The notes: generated from the letters alone by a model not told the origin. A stretch of 64,000 nucleotides of DNA from Streptomyces hyaluromycini (GCF_002217755.1 NZ_BCFL01000021.1:124001-188000), one strand, 5' to 3'. Shown: positions 47,405 through 57,767, counted from the stretch's first letter. Numbers and translations are program-made.

Positions 47405-49021
47405 TCACTTCTCGTCGAGCAGCTGCTGGACCCTGGCCCGGACGTCGTCCGTGGCCAGGCCGCGGATCGTCAGGGTGGTACGGCGGCGCAGCACGTCGTC
47501 CGTGGTCTCGGCCCACTCGTGGTCACGGGCCCAGACGACCTGCGCCCAGATCTCCGGGGCGTCCGGGTGGACGCGCTCGGCGAGCTGCGGGTCCTCGTTG
47601 GCGATCCGGGCGATGTCGAAGGCCAGCGAACCGTAGTGGGTGGCCAGGTGCTTCGCCGTGTCGGCGGCCATGCGCGGACCCGGGGCGGGGTTGTCCACCA
47701 GCAGGCGGTGGGCGACGGCACGGGGGTTGGCGACGCCGGGCAGCGGCAGCTTCTTCGGCAGCGAGGCGATCGGCTCGAAGTCGTCGCCGAGCGGGTGGCC
47801 CGGCAGCGCCTCCAGCTTCTCCATCACGGTGCGGCCGATGTGCCGGAAGGTGGTCCACTTGCCGCCCGCGACGGACAGCATGCCGCCCCTGCCCTCGGTG
47901 ACCACGGTCTCCCGCTTGGCCTTGGCGGTGTTGCCGGGGCCGCCCGGCAGCACCCGCAGGCCGGCGAAGGAGTAGGTGATCAGGTCGCGCTTGAGCTGCT
48001 GGTCCCGGACGGAGAACGCGGCCTCGTCCAGGATCTGGGCTATGTCCTTCTCGGTGACGGAGACGTCCGCCGGGTCGCCCTCGTACTCCTCGTCGGTGGT
48101 GCCGAGCAGGAGCATGTCCTCCCAGGGGAGGGCGAAGGTGATCCGGTACTTGTCGATGGGGGTGGCCAGCGCTGCCTTCCACGGCGAGGTCCGCTTCAGG
48201 ACCAGGTGGGCGCCCTTGGAGAGGCGGATGGACGGGGCCGCGTTCGGGTCCTCCATCCGGCGCAGGTGGTCGACCCAGGGGCCGGTCGCGTTGAGCACCA
48301 GGCGGGCGTTGACGCCGAACTCGTCGCCGGAGACCGCGTCCTTCAGGTCGGCGCCGGTCACCCGGCCCCGGGTGAAGCGCAGCCCGGTGACCTGGGCGTG
48401 GTTGAGGACGACCGCGCCCGCCTCGACGGCCGCGCGGACCGTCATCAGCGCCATGCGCGCGTCGTTCATCTGGTCGTCGCCGTAGACCGCGACGGCCTTG
48501 AGGTTCTCGGTGCGCAGCTCCGGCACGTCCCGCTGGGCCCGCGCGGGGGAGAGCAGGTGGCCGACGCCGTCACCGAACGCGGAGAGCGCGGAGTAGGCGA
48601 AGACGCCCGCCCCGAGCTTCGCGGCGCCGTGCGGACCGCCCTTGTACACGGGGAGGTAGAAGGTGAGCGGGTTCGCCAGGTGGGGGGCCACCTGGCGGGA
48701 GACCGCACGGCGCTCGAAGTGGTTCTCCGCCACCAGCTTCACCGCGCCGGTCTGCAGGTAGCGCAGACCGCCGTGGAGAAGCTTGGAGGAGGCGGAGGAG
48801 GTGGCGCCGGCGAAGTCGCCGGCGTCGACCAGTGCCACCCTGAGCCCGGACTGCGCGGCGTGCCAGGCGGTGGAGATGCCCAGGATGCCGCCGCCGATCA
48901 CGAGAAGGTCGTACGACGCCTTGGAGAGCTGCTCCCTGGTCTCGGCGCGGCTCGGAAGCGAGCCGGAGGCCGGGTGCGTCCCCAGGGCAGGTACGGACTG
49001 CAGGGTGGACTGACTGGTCAT
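47405..49021 (-). CDS. glpD: Aerobic glycerol-3-phosphate dehydrogenase
   Basis: A 538-residue FAD enzyme that oxidises glycerol-3-phosphate to dihydroxyacetone phosphate at the membrane and passes electrons to quinone. The FAD-binding V-I-G-G-G-I-L-G-I-S is at residues 41-50, followed by W-H-A-A-Q-S-G and L-L-H-G-G-L-R-Y near 88, with a C-terminal G3P oxidase helical domain. It is the third gene of the glycerol operon, 53 bp after glpK, and ends at the hairpin at 47305. Confidence 0.95.
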   Translation of the reverse strand: MTSQSTLQSVPALGTHPASGSLPSRAETREQLSKASYDLLVIGGGILGISTAWHAAQSGLRVALVDAGDFAGATSSASSKLLHGGLRYLQTGAVKLVAENHFERRAVSRQVAPHLANPLTFYLPVYKGGPHGAAKLGAGVFAYSALSAFGDGVGHLLSPARAQRDVPELRTENLKAVAVYGDDQMNDARMALMTVRAAVEAGAVVLNHAQVTGLRFTRGRVTGADLKDAVSGDEFGVNARLVLNATGPWVDHLRRMEDPNAAPSIRLSKGAHLVLKRTSPWKAALATPIDKYRITFALPWEDMLLLGTTDEEYEGDPADVSVTEKDIAQILDEAAFSVRDQQLKRDLITYSFAGLRVLPGGPGNTAKAKRETVVTEGRGGMLSVAGGKWTTFRHIGRTVMEKLEALPGHPLGDDFEPIASLPKKLPLPGVANPRAVAHRLLVDNPAPGPRMAADTAKHLATHYGSLAFDIARIANEDPQLAERVHPDAPEIWAQVVWARDHEWAETTDDVLRRRTTLTIRGLATDDVRARVQQLLDEK

Positions 49022-49074
49022 GTCGGGTTCTTACTCCTCGTCAGAGCTCGATCGTGAGAGCGTGCGCGCTCTCG

Positions 49075-50613
49075 TCAGCTCTCGTCGTCGATCCAGCCCA
49101 TGGTCCGGTCGACGGCCTTGAGCCAGTTCTTGTACTCACGGTCGCGGGTCTCCGCGTCCATGCGGGGGGTCCACTCGGCGGCCCGGCGCCAGTTGGCGCG
49201 CAGTTCGTCGGTGCTGGACCAGAAGCCGACGGCGAGGCCGGCGGCGTAGGCGGCGCCGAGGCAGGTGGTCTCGGCGACCATCGGGCGCACCACGGGGGCG
49301 TCGAGGACGTCGGCGAGCTGCTGCATCAGCAGGTTGTTGGCGGTCATGCCACCGTCGACCTTGAGGGCCACCAGCTCGTCGCCGGAGTCCTTCACCATGG
49401 CGTCCGCGATCTCGCGGGTCTGCCAGGCGGTGGCCTCCAGGACGGCGCGGGCCAGGTGCGCCTTGGTGACGTACCGGGTCAGGCCGGCGATGACACCGCG
49501 GGCGTCGGAGCGCCAGTGCGGGGCGAACAGGCCGGAGAAGGCCGGCACGAAGTAGGCGCCGCCGTTGTCCTCGACCGAGAGCGCGAGCGTCTCGATCTCG
49601 GCCGCGGTGGAGATCAGGCCCATCTGGTCGCGCATCCACTGCACCAGCGAGCCGGTGACGGCGATCGAGCCCTCCAGCGCGTACTGGGTCGGCTGCTCGC
49701 CGATCTTGTAGCCGACCGTGGTCAGCAGGCCCGCGTAGGAGTTGATGATCTTGTCACCGGTGTTCATCACCATGAAGGTGCCGGTGCCGTAGGTGGACTT
49801 GACCTCGCCCTCGGCGAAGCAGCACTGGCCGAACAGGGCCGCCTGCTGGTCGCCGAGCGCGGACGCCACCGGGATGCCGCCGAGCAGGTCCCCCAGCTTG
49901 CCGCCGGTGACCTCGCCGTAGACCTCGGCGGAGGAACGGATCTCGGGCAGGATCTGCAGCGGCACGCCGATCGACTCGGCGATCTTGTCGTCCCACTGCA
50001 TGGTGTGCAGGTTCATCAGCAGGGTGCGGGAGGCGTTGGTCACGTCGGTGACGTGCTTGCCGCCGTTGGCACCGCCGGTCAGGTTCCAGATGACCCAGGT
50101 GTCCATGGTGCCGAAGAGGATGTCGCCCGCCTCGGCGCGCTCCTTGAGGCCGTCGACGTTGTCGAGCAGCCAGCGGGCCTTGGGGCCGGCGAAGTAGGAG
50201 GCCAGCGGGAGGCCGGTCTCGCGGCGGAAGCGGTCCTGGCCGACGTTGCGGCCGAGCTCCTTGCAGAGGGCGTCGGTGCGGGTGTCCTGCCAGACGATGG
50301 CGTTGTGGACGGGCTCACCGGTGTTCTTGTCCCACAGCACGGTGGTCTCGCGCTGGTTGGTGATGCCGATGGCCTTGATGTCGTCGCGGGTGATGCCGGC
50401 CTTCTGGATGGCCCCGGCGACGACTTCCTGGACGTTGGTCCAGATCTCGTTGGCGTTGTGCTCGACCCAGCCCGGCTTCGGGAAGATCTGCTCGTGCTCC
50501 TTCTGGTCGACCGAGACGATACGGCCGTCCTTGTCGAAGACGATGCAGCGGCTGGAGGTCGTGCCCTGGTCGATCGCGGCGATGAAGGGACCTGCGGTGT
50601 GGGCGTCGGTCAC
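49075..50613 (-). CDS. glpK: Glycerol kinase
   Basis: A 512-residue FGGY-family kinase: the N-terminal phosphate loop I-D-Q-G-T-T-S-S-R near residues 14-22, G-I-T-N-Q-R-E-T near 81, and the C-terminal domain with [11 protein letters not shown] near 411. It phosphorylates glycerol to glycerol-3-phosphate. GTG 50613 follows GAGGAG. It lies between glpF and glpD in the GylR-controlled operon. Confidence 0.96.
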   Translation of the reverse strand: MTDAHTAGPFIAAIDQGTTSSRCIVFDKDGRIVSVDQKEHEQIFPKPGWVEHNANEIWTNVQEVVAGAIQKAGITRDDIKAIGITNQRETTVLWDKNTGEPVHNAIVWQDTRTDALCKELGRNVGQDRFRRETGLPLASYFAGPKARWLLDNVDGLKERAEAGDILFGTMDTWVIWNLTGGANGGKHVTDVTNASRTLLMNLHTMQWDDKIAESIGVPLQILPEIRSSAEVYGEVTGGKLGDLLGGIPVASALGDQQAALFGQCCFAEGEVKSTYGTGTFMVMNTGDKIINSYAGLLTTVGYKIGEQPTQYALEGSIAVTGSLVQWMRDQMGLISTAAEIETLALSVEDNGGAYFVPAFSGLFAPHWRSDARGVIAGLTRYVTKAHLARAVLEATAWQTREIADAMVKDSGDELVALKVDGGMTANNLLMQQLADVLDAPVVRPMVAETTCLGAAYAAGLAVGFWSSTDELRANWRRAAEWTPRMDAETRDREYKNWLKAVDRTMGWIDDES

Positions 50614-50690
50614 TGTGTGCTCCTCAAAGATCCGTGGTGTGTGGCGGTACGTCTGCTGCTTCGGCGAGGCCTGCTGCTTTACCTGCTGCT

Positions 50691-51485
50691 TTAAGCGAAG
50701 GCGACGTTGTAGATGCCTGCGGCTATGGCTCCGCCGATGAGCGGGCCGACCACCGGGATCCAGGCGTAGCTCCAGTCGGAACCACCCTTGTTGGGCAGGG
50801 GGAGGAGCGCGTGCACGATGCGCGGGCCGAGGTCACGGGCCGGGTTGATGGCGTAGCCCGTCGGGCCGCCGAGGGAGAGGCCGATCGAGACGACCACCAG
50901 GGCGGTGATCAGGCCGCCCAGCACGCCGAGGCCGTTGCCCTTGTCGTTGAGGCCCTGGGTGAGGACCGCGAGGATCAGCACGACGGTGCCGATGATCTCC
51001 GTGGCGAGGTTCTGCACGGCGTTCCGGATCTCCGGACCCGTGGAGAAGATGCCGAGGACCGGGCCGGCCCCCTTCTCCTGCGCCTCGACGGCCTTCGCCG
51101 CGGTGGCCTGCGCGCCCGGACCGCCGACGATCTCCTTGTCGGTGAGGTGCGCGTGGAACTGGCCGTAGTAGGCGACCCACACCAGGGCCGCGCCGATCAT
51201 CGCGCCGAGCAGCTGTCCGGCGAAGTAGACCGGGACGTTGCTCCAGTCGCTGTTCTTGATGGCGAGAGCGACGGTGACGGCCGGGTTGAGGTGGGCACCG
51301 GACAGCGGTCCGGAGATGTAGACGGCCGTCATGACGGCGAAGCCCCAACCGAAGGCGATGGCGAGCCAGCCGGCGTTGCGGGCCTTGGAGGCCTTGAGGG
51401 TCACGGCGGCGCAGACGCCGCCGCCGAGCAGGATGAGTATGGCGGTACCGATGGTCTCGCCGATGAAGATGTCGGAGCTGGACAC
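50691..51485 (-). CDS. glpF: Glycerol uptake facilitator (MIP/aquaporin family)
   Basis: A 264-residue channel with six membrane helices and two pore motifs, A-H-L-N-P-A-V-T near residue 65 and Y-A-I-N-P-A-R-D near 215; the Asp after the second NPAR is typical of glycerol rather than water channels. GTG 51485 follows AAAGGAG. It is the first gene of glpF-glpK-glpD, equivalent to the gyl operon of S. coelicolor. A GylR-like site lies about 130 bp upstream. Confidence 0.95.
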   Translation of the reverse strand: MSSSDIFIGETIGTAILILLGGGVCAAVTLKASKARNAGWLAIAFGWGFAVMTAVYISGPLSGAHLNPAVTVALAIKNSDWSNVPVYFAGQLLGAMIGAALVWVAYYGQFHAHLTDKEIVGGPGAQATAAKAVEAQEKGAGPVLGIFSTGPEIRNAVQNLATEIIGTVVLILAVLTQGLNDKGNGLGVLGGLITALVVVSIGLSLGGPTGYAINPARDLGPRIVHALLPLPNKGGSDWSYAWIPVVGPLIGGAIAAGIYNVAFA

Positions 51486-51613
51486 CCGCGACTCCTTTGT
51501 CCTTCGTCCAGGGAAGCCGAACCCCGAGTCCCTTCGGGGTGTTGGCGCCCTCGGGGGTGAGAGCGATGCCGGCCTATGGCGTTGTCACACTCTAGCGCGT
51601 ATTGCCGGTAGGT

Positions 51614-51630
51614 GTTCGACAATGCCGACC
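51614..51630. promoter_or_regulatory. GylR-type operator upstream of glpF
   Basis: GTTCGACAATGCCGACC matches 15 of 17 bases of the perfect palindrome upstream of gylR (52679-52695). It lies 129-145 bp before the glpF start, within the expected promoter region of the glycerol operon. Confidence 0.7.
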
Positions 51631-51804
51631 GATGGACGGGAGTCTTGCCCCGGCGTTACGTGTGCGTCAAGAGTTCTGTTATCGAAAGCGCGATCGTTAT
51701 TGATTGCTGTGGGTTGTCGATGAGTCGGGTTGTCCGCCGGGTGTCCTGCGGTAGCTCCGCTGATCTGCACTTTTACCCTGTTTTGTCCATCTCAGGGTAC
51801 GACT

Positions 51805-51836
51805 GAGGCCGGTCCGCCGACATGCGGACCGGCCTC
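51805..51836 (-). terminator. Terminator of gylR
   Basis: GAGGCCGGTCCGC and GCGGACCGGCCTC form a 13-bp perfect stem with a 6-nt loop, 24 bp beyond the gylR stop. It insulates the glpF promoter from gylR transcription, and the 374-bp gylR-glpF gap otherwise holds only the glpF promoter and operator. Confidence 0.85.
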
Positions 51837-51859
51837 GGCCGTCGATCAGTGGCGCGCCG

Positions 51860-52624
51860 TCAGAACCTGCCCGCGCCCAGGTCCCGCGACACCGCACGGG
51901 CGCAGTCCCGCACCGCCGCTATCAGGTCGGGCCGCAACTCCCCGTCCTTGCAGAGCCGCTCCACCGCACCCGTGATGCCCACCGCGCCGACCGGCATCCG
52001 GCGGCGGTCGTGGATCGGGGCCGCGACCGAGGCCACGCCCTCCCAGGTCTCCTCCACATCCGCCGCGTACCCGCGCGCACGCGTGATGTCGAGGATGTGC
52101 TCGAAAGCGTCCAGGTCGCAGGTGGTGCGGTCGGTGAAGGGTTTGCGGTCGGCCTCCAGGGCCTCGCTGTGCGCCACCGGGTCGTAGGCCGACAGCACCT
52201 TGCCGAGGGCCGTGGAGTGCAGCGGCTGCATGGCGCCGATCTCCAGCACCTGCCGGCTGTCGTCGGGCCGGAAGACGTGGTGCACGATCAGCACGCCCTG
52301 CTGGTGGAGCACGCCCAGGTAGACGCTCTCCCCGCTGGAGCGGGCCAGGTCGTCCGTCCACACCAGCGCCCGCGCCCGCAGCTCGTGGATGTCCAGGTAG
52401 GTGGTGCCGAGCCGGAGCAGCTCGGCGCCCAGCTGGTAGCGCCCCGAGATCTCGTCCTGCTCGACGAATCCCTCCTGCTGGAGGGTGCGCAGTATGCCGT
52501 GGGCGGTGCCCTTGGCGAGACCCAGTGACGAGGCGATGTCCGACAGGCCGAGCCGTCGCTCGCCGCCCGCGAGCAGCCGCAGCATCGCGGCCGCCCGTTC
52601 GAGCGACTGGATGTTCCGTGCCAT
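51860..52624 (-). CDS. gylR: IclR-family regulator of glycerol catabolism
   Basis: A 254-residue IclR protein: N-terminal winged helix (S-D-I-A-S-S-L-G-L-A-K-G-T-A-H-G-I-L) and a C-terminal effector domain (P-L-H-S-T-A-L-G-K-V-L near 132; A-A-P-I-H-D near 200). The length equals that remembered for S. coelicolor GylR, and it directly precedes glpF-glpK-glpD in the same direction. GylR represses the operon and itself, relieved by glycerol-3-phosphate. ATG 52624 follows GGAGG by about 9 nt. Confidence 0.94.
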   Translation of the reverse strand: MARNIQSLERAAAMLRLLAGGERRLGLSDIASSLGLAKGTAHGILRTLQQEGFVEQDEISGRYQLGAELLRLGTTYLDIHELRARALVWTDDLARSSGESVYLGVLHQQGVLIVHHVFRPDDSRQVLEIGAMQPLHSTALGKVLSAYDPVAHSEALEADRKPFTDRTTCDLDAFEHILDITRARGYAADVEETWEGVASVAAPIHDRRRMPVGAVGITGAVERLCKDGELRPDLIAAVRDCARAVSRDLGAGRF

Positions 52625-52984
52625 CGCCGTTCTGCCTCCGTCCCCTGTGACCTTCACCGTCACGCCGCCGTAACCGTCGTTCGGCAATGCCGAACACTAC
52701 CGGTCCATGCCGACTCCCCGCTAATGGTCGGTCGACATCCGTTACTTCACGCGTGGCCCGCGCTTGGGCAGCCGGCCACACTCGTCCGCCCCGCACCATG
52801 ACCGGTGAGCGGCCGAAACGCCATGGCCGGCGTCATACTGCCCGCCCGCCGGGTCACTCGTCCGCCACATGGACGCCCTGCCCATCCAAGCCCACTCCCG
52901 GTTACGCTGGCGCCGTGCGTCCATGCCCGGGCCCGCTCGGGGAAACCGCATAGCCGACAGCCGTCGCATCCAAGGGAGCCCTTC
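52625..52984. other. Divergent promoter region of gylR and metH
   Basis: No gene is seen in this 360 bp. It holds the GylR palindrome (52679-52695), a further half-site-like CATGCCGACT near 52706, and a GGTTACGCT sequence near 52902 that could be the metH -10. No cobalamin-riboswitch-like structure was recognised before metH. Confidence 0.5.
52679..52695. promoter_or_regulatory. GylR operator (perfect palindrome) upstream of gylR
   Basis: GTTCGGCA-A-TGCCGAAC is an 8-bp perfect inverted repeat around a single base, 55-71 bp before the gylR start. A near-identical copy upstream of glpF supports assignment as the GylR site. Confidence 0.75.
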
Positions 52985-55900
52985 ATGGCCTCGTTGCCGC
53001 CGTCCCCTTCCGTCGACAGCCGGACCCGTGTGTCCGCGCTCCGGGAGGCGCTCGCCACACGTGTGGTGGTCGCCGACGGAGCCATGGGCACCATGCTCCA
53101 GGCGCAGGACCCCACTCTGGAGGACTTCGAGAATCTCGAAGGCTGCAACGAGATCCTCAACGTCACCCGCCCCGACATCGTCCGCTCCGTCCACGAGGCG
53201 TACTTCGACGCCGGTGTGGACTGTGTCGAGACCAACACCTTCGGGGCCAACTACGCGGCGATGGCCGAGTACGACATCCCCGAGCGGGTCTTCGAACTGT
53301 CCGAGGCGGGTGCCCGCATCGCCCGGGAGACCGCCGACGGCTATCTCGCCCGCGACGGCCGCCAGCGCTGGGTCCTGGGCTCCATCGGCCCCGGCACCAA
53401 GCTGCCCACCCTCGGCCACGTCGGGTACACCACGATCCGCGACGCCTTCCAGCAGAACGCCGAGGGCCTGATCGCGGGCGGCGCGGACGCGCTGATCGTG
53501 GAGACCACCCAGGACCTGCTCCAGACCAAGGCGGCCGTGATCGGCGCCCACCGTGCCCGGGAGATCGCCGGTCTGGACGTCCCGGTCATCGTCTCCGTCA
53601 CCGTGGAGACCACCGGCACCATGCTGCTGGGCTCGGAGATCGGCGCCGCGCTCACCGCGCTGGAGCCGCTCGGCATCGACATGATCGGCATGAACTGCGC
53701 CACGGGCCCCGCCGAGATGAGCGAGCATCTGCGCTACCTCTCCCGGCACTCCCGCATCGCGCTGTCCTGCATGCCGAACGCGGGCCTGCCCGTCCTGGGC
53801 AAGAACGGTGCCAGCTACCCGCTCGGTCCCGCGGAGCTGGCCGACGCCCACGAGACCTTCGTCCGCGACTACGGTCTCTCTCTCATCGGCGGCTGCTGCG
53901 GCACCACCCCCGAGCACCTGCGCCAGGTCGTCGAGCGGGTCCACGGCGTGACCCCGCCCGAGCGCAGCCCGCGTCCCGAGCCCGGCGCCGCCTCCCTCTA
54001 CCAGACCGTCCCGTTCCGCCAGGACACCTCCTACCTGGCCATCGGCGAGCGCACCAACGCCAACGGGTCCAAGAAGTTCCGCGAGGCCATGCTGGCGGCC
54101 CGCTGGGACGACTGCGTGGAGATGGCCCGCGAGCAGATCCGCGAGGGCGCCCACATGCTGGACCTGTGCGTGGACTACGTGGGCCGGGACGGCGTCGCCG
54201 ACATGGAGGAGCTGGCCGGCCGCTTCGCCACCGCCTCCACCCTGCCGATCGTCCTCGACTCCACCGAGGTCCCCGTCATCCGGGCCGGCCTGGAGAAGCT
54301 CGGCGGCCGGGCGGTCATCAACTCCGTCAACTACGAGGACGGCGACGGCCCGGAGTCCCGCTTCGCGAAGGTCACCACGCTCGCCCGCGAGCACGGCGCC
54401 GCGCTGATCGCGCTGACCATCGACGAGGAGGGCCAGGCCCGCACCCCCGAGAAGAAGGTCGAGATCGCCGAACGGCTGATCGACGACCTGACCGGGAACT
54501 GGGGCATCCACGAGTCGGACATCCTCATCGACACCCTGACCTTCACCATCTGCACCGGTCAGGAGGAGTCCCGCGGGGACGGTGTCGCCACCATCGAGGC
54601 GATCCGCGAGCTCAAGCGCCGTCACCCGGACGTCCAGACCACCCTCGGTCTGTCCAACATCTCCTTCGGCCTCAACCCGGCCGCCCGCATCCTGCTGAAC
54701 TCCGTCTTCCTCGACGAGTGCGTCAAGGCGGGCCTGGACTCGGCGATCGTGCACGCGAGCAAGATCCTGCCGATCGCCCGTTTCAGCGAGGAAGAGGTGC
54801 AGACCGCCCTCGACCTGATCCACGACCGCCGCGCCGAGGGCTACGACCCGCTCCAGAAGCTCATGCAGCTCTTCGAGGGTGCCACCGCCAAGTCGCTGAA
54901 GGCCGGCCGGGCCGAGGAACTGGCCGCCCTGCCGCTGGAGGAGCGCCTCAAGCGCCGGATCATCGACGGCGAGCGCAACGGCCTGGAGGCCGACCTCGAC
55001 CTCGCGCTGGCCGAGCGCCCCGCCCTCGACATCGTCAACGAGACCCTGCTGGACGGCATGAAGGTCGTGGGCGAGCTGTTCGGCTCCGGCCAGATGCAGC
55101 TGCCGTTCGTCCTGCAGTCCGCCGAGGTCATGAAGGCGGCCGTCGCCCACCTCGAACCGCACATGGAGAAGTCGGACGCGGAGGGCAAGGGCACCATCGT
55201 CCTTGCCACCGTGCGCGGCGACGTCCATGACATCGGCAAGAACCTCGTCGACATCATCCTGTCGAACAACGGCTACAACGTCGTCAACCTCGGCATCAAG
55301 CAGCCCGTCTCCGCGATCCTGGAGGCCGCCGACGAGCACCGGGCCGACGTCATCGGCATGTCCGGCCTGCTGGTCAAGTCCACGGTGATCATGAAGGAGA
55401 ACCTGGAGGAGCTCAACCAGCGCGGCCTCGCGGCCACCTACCCGGTCATCCTCGGCGGCGCCGCCCTCACCCGCGCCTACGTCGAGCAGGACCTGCACGA
55501 TCTTTACGAGGGCGAGGTCCGCTACGCCCGCGACGCCTTCGAGGGCCTGCGCCTGATGGACGCGCTCATCGGCGTCAAGCGCGGTCTGCCCGGCGCCGGC
55601 CTCCCGGAGCTGAAGCAGCGCCGGGTCCGCCAGACCGCCGCCGTCGAGGTCGAGGAGCGGCCCGAGGAGGGCCATGTCCGCTCCGACGTCGCCGTCGACA
55701 ACCCGGTGCCCGCCCCGCCGTTCTGGGACACCCGCGTCATCAAGGGCATCCAGCTCAAGGAGTACGCGAGCTGGCTCGACGAGGGCGCCCTCTTCAAGGG
55801 CCAGTGGGGCCTCAAGCAGGCCCGCACCGGCGAGGGACCGTCGTACGAGGAACTCGTCGAGACCGAGGGCCGCCCCCGGCTGCGCGGCCTCCTCGACCAG

Positions 55901-56500
55901 CTCCAGACCGAGAACCTGCTCGAAGCGGCCGTGGTCTACGGCTACTTCCCGTGCGTCTCCAAGGACGACGACCTGATCATCCTGGACGAACAGGGCAACG
56001 AGCGCACCCGGTTCACCTTCCCCCGCCAGCGCCGCGGCCGCCGGCTGTGTCTCGCCGACTTCTTCCGCCCGGAGGAGTCGGGGGAGACGGACGTGGTCGG
56101 CCTCCAGGTCGTCACCGTCGGCTCCCGCATCGGCGAGCAGACCGCCAGGCTCTTCGAGTCCAACTCCTACCGCGACTACCTCGAACTGCACGGCCTGTCC
56201 GTCCAGCTGGCCGAGGCCCTCGCCGAGTACTGGCACGCGCGCGTGCGCTCCGAACTCGGCTTCGCCGGCGAGGACCCCGGCGACATCGAGGACATGTTCG
56301 CCCTGAAGTACCGGGGTGCCCGCTTCTCGCTCGGCTACGGCGCCTGCCCGAACCTGGAGGACCGCGCCAAGATCGCCGAACTGCTCCGGCCCGAGCGTAT
56401 CGGCGTCCACCTGTCCGAGGAGTTCCAGCTGCACCCCGAGCAGTCCACGGACGCGATCGTGATCCACCACCCGGAGGCGAAGTACTTCAACGCGCGCTGA
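52985..56500 (+). CDS. metH: Cobalamin-dependent methionine synthase
   Basis: A 1171-residue four-module enzyme transferring a methyl group from methyltetrahydrofolate to homocysteine. It has a homocysteine/zinc module (~20-320; M-N-C-A and G-G-C-C-G cysteines), a pterin module (~340-600; G-E-R-T-N-A-N-G), a cap and B12 module (~640-880; cobalamin ligand motif Asp746-x-His748-x-x-Gly), and an S-adenosylmethionine reactivation domain (~930-1171; R-x-S-L-G-Y-G-A-C-P-N). ATG 52985 follows GGGAG. The open frame extends 60 codons upstream but without family sequence. A terminator follows at 56574. Confidence 0.97.
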   Translation: MASLPPSPSVDSRTRVSALREALATRVVVADGAMGTMLQAQDPTLEDFENLEGCNEILNVTRPDIVRSVHEAYFDAGVDCVETNTFGANYAAMAEYDIPERVFELSEAGARIARETADGYLARDGRQRWVLGSIGPGTKLPTLGHVGYTTIRDAFQQNAEGLIAGGADALIVETTQDLLQTKAAVIGAHRAREIAGLDVPVIVSVTVETTGTMLLGSEIGAALTALEPLGIDMIGMNCATGPAEMSEHLRYLSRHSRIALSCMPNAGLPVLGKNGASYPLGPAELADAHETFVRDYGLSLIGGCCGTTPEHLRQVVERVHGVTPPERSPRPEPGAASLYQTVPFRQDTSYLAIGERTNANGSKKFREAMLAARWDDCVEMAREQIREGAHMLDLCVDYVGRDGVADMEELAGRFATASTLPIVLDSTEVPVIRAGLEKLGGRAVINSVNYEDGDGPESRFAKVTTLAREHGAALIALTIDEEGQARTPEKKVEIAERLIDDLTGNWGIHESDILIDTLTFTICTGQEESRGDGVATIEAIRELKRRHPDVQTTLGLSNISFGLNPAARILLNSVFLDECVKAGLDSAIVHASKILPIARFSEEEVQTALDLIHDRRAEGYDPLQKLMQLFEGATAKSLKAGRAEELAALPLEERLKRRIIDGERNGLEADLDLALAERPALDIVNETLLDGMKVVGELFGSGQMQLPFVLQSAEVMKAAVAHLEPHMEKSDAEGKGTIVLATVRGDVHDIGKNLVDIILSNNGYNVVNLGIKQPVSAILEAADEHRADVIGMSGLLVKSTVIMKENLEELNQRGLAATYPVILGGAALTRAYVEQDLHDLYEGEVRYARDAFEGLRLMDALIGVKRGLPGAGLPELKQRRVRQTAAVEVEERPEEGHVRSDVAVDNPVPAPPFWDTRVIKGIQLKEYASWLDEGALFKGQWGLKQARTGEGPSYEELVETEGRPRLRGLLDQLQTENLLEAAVVYGYFPCVSKDDDLIILDEQGNERTRFTFPRQRRGRRLCLADFFRPEESGETDVVGLQVVTVGSRIGEQTARLFESNSYRDYLELHGLSVQLAEALAEYWHARVRSELGFAGEDPGDIEDMFALKYRGARFSLGYGACPNLEDRAKIAELLRPERIGVHLSEEFQLHPEQSTDAIVIHHPEAKYFNAR

Positions 56501-56573
56501 GCGGTACCCCGGCACCGAGACGTGTCCCACAGAGCACACTGATCGGATAAGTCGTACACTGGTCGGTCCACAG

Positions 56574-56604
56574 CAGGCCGGTTCCCCGTGCGGGAACCGG
56601 CCTG
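56574..56604 (+). terminator. Hairpin between metH and the HAD gene
   Basis: CAGGCCGGTTCCC and GGGAACCGGCCTG form a 13-bp perfect stem with a 5-nt loop, 73 bp after the metH stop and 26 bp before the HAD start. It could also act as an attenuator for the downstream gene. Confidence 0.75.
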
Positions 56605-56630
56605 GTCGTCCCTCAAGGAGGTGCGCCCGG

Positions 56631-57326
56631 ATGACCAGTACGGTCCCCGCGCTCGGAACCCGTACGGCGGAAGGCTCCGCTCTCCAAGCGGTGCTCCTCG
56701 ACATGGACGGCACCCTGGTGGACACCGAGGGCTTCTGGTGGGACGTCGAGGTCGAGATCTTCGCCCGCCTCGGCCACACCCTCGACGAGTCCTGGCGCCA
56801 TGTCGTGGTCGGCGGCCCCATGACCCGCAGCGCCGGGTTCCTCATCGAGGCCACCGGCGCCGCCATCACGCTCGCCGAGCTCAGCGTGCTGCTCAACGAC
56901 GGCTTCGAGGAACGCATCGGCACCGCCCTGCCGCTGATGCCGGGCGCACAGCGGCTGCTGGCCGAGCTGTACGAGCAGCAGATCCCCACCGCCCTGGTCT
57001 CCGCCTCGCACCGGCGCATCATCGACCGGGTCCTGACCTCGCTCGGCCCCCGGCACTTCGCCCTGTCCGTCGCCGGCGACGAGGTCTCGCGCACCAAGCC
57101 GTACCCGGACCCGTATCTGCTCGCCGCCGCCGGGCTGGGGGTGGATCCGGCCAGGTGCGCGGTCGTCGAGGACACCGCGACCGGCGTGGCCGCCGCCGAG
57201 GCGGCCGGCTGCCAGGTGGTCGCCGTCCCGTCGGTCGCGCCGATCGCCCCGGCCGAGCGGCGCACCGTGGTGACCTCCCTGGAAGAGGTCGACCTGGCTT
57301 TTCTGCGCGGCCTGATGGCGGTCTGA
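56631..57326 (+). CDS. HAD family hydrolase (phosphatase)
   Basis: A 231-residue haloacid-dehalogenase-fold protein. The nucleophile motif is L-L-D-M-D-G-T-L-V-D near residues 22-31, with motif II S-A-S near 124, Lys in T-K-P-Y-P-D-P near 155 and motif IV V-V-E-D-T-A-T-G near 173. It resembles beta-phosphoglucomutase/sugar-phosphatase-like HADs. AAGGAGG precedes the ATG. The substrate is unknown. Confidence 0.9.
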   Translation: MTSTVPALGTRTAEGSALQAVLLDMDGTLVDTEGFWWDVEVEIFARLGHTLDESWRHVVVGGPMTRSAGFLIEATGAAITLAELSVLLNDGFEERIGTALPLMPGAQRLLAELYEQQIPTALVSASHRRIIDRVLTSLGPRHFALSVAGDEVSRTKPYPDPYLLAAAGLGVDPARCAVVEDTATGVAAAEAAGCQVVAVPSVAPIAPAERRTVVTSLEEVDLAFLRGLMAV

Positions 57327-57767
57327 TGACGGAAATGCGCCAGCCGTTCACCCAGCGTGCAAAGTTCATTGGTCGAAATCCCGGCACTGGTCATTCAACG
57401 GAATTCGCAACTGTTCAACCGGCTGAATTCCGATACCCCATCACAGAAATGCGCGTGTGACGTTCCCCACGCGTCACGCAGCTCGACAACGTTGCCCGAT
57501 TGTGCAGCCCACCCCCGTTAGGGGGGAAACGGGGTGACCTTGTGTCCCGATTGGGGAGACGCTGCACTAATCCTGCCGCTGAAGGGTTTTCGGTCTGTCC
57601 GCAACCGGTTCCCCTGCGTGATGGGACCTCAACTCACGCCGCTGCCAACCCTCCTGCGGGCGCGGACTAATCTCGTCGCGAGAACATCGCCGTAACCCCC
57701 GTGATCCGCTTCGACACCCCATGTATGCGGGATACACGGACACGAACAGCTCTGGAGAACTTCGAGC
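57327..57767. other. Long intergenic region upstream of the solute-binding protein
   Basis: No gene is seen in these 441 bp. It contains A/T-richer sequence around 57360-57440, a CCCCCGTTAGGGGGG hairpin near 57512, and an inverted repeat TGTAT-GCGGG-ATACA at 57722-57736 close to the downstream start. Promoter and operator functions for the lipoprotein gene are likely. Confidence 0.4.

Noticed and set aside
52800-52984. Cobalamin riboswitch upstream of metH
   Set aside because: No B12-box-like sequence or supporting stem structure was recognised in the short leader.
52742-57394. A 1550-codon open frame on the minus strand opposite metH and the HAD gene
   Set aside because: It crosses two well-supported plus-strand genes and an intergenic terminator, and encodes Asp/Val/Gly/Leu-biased sequence without domains.
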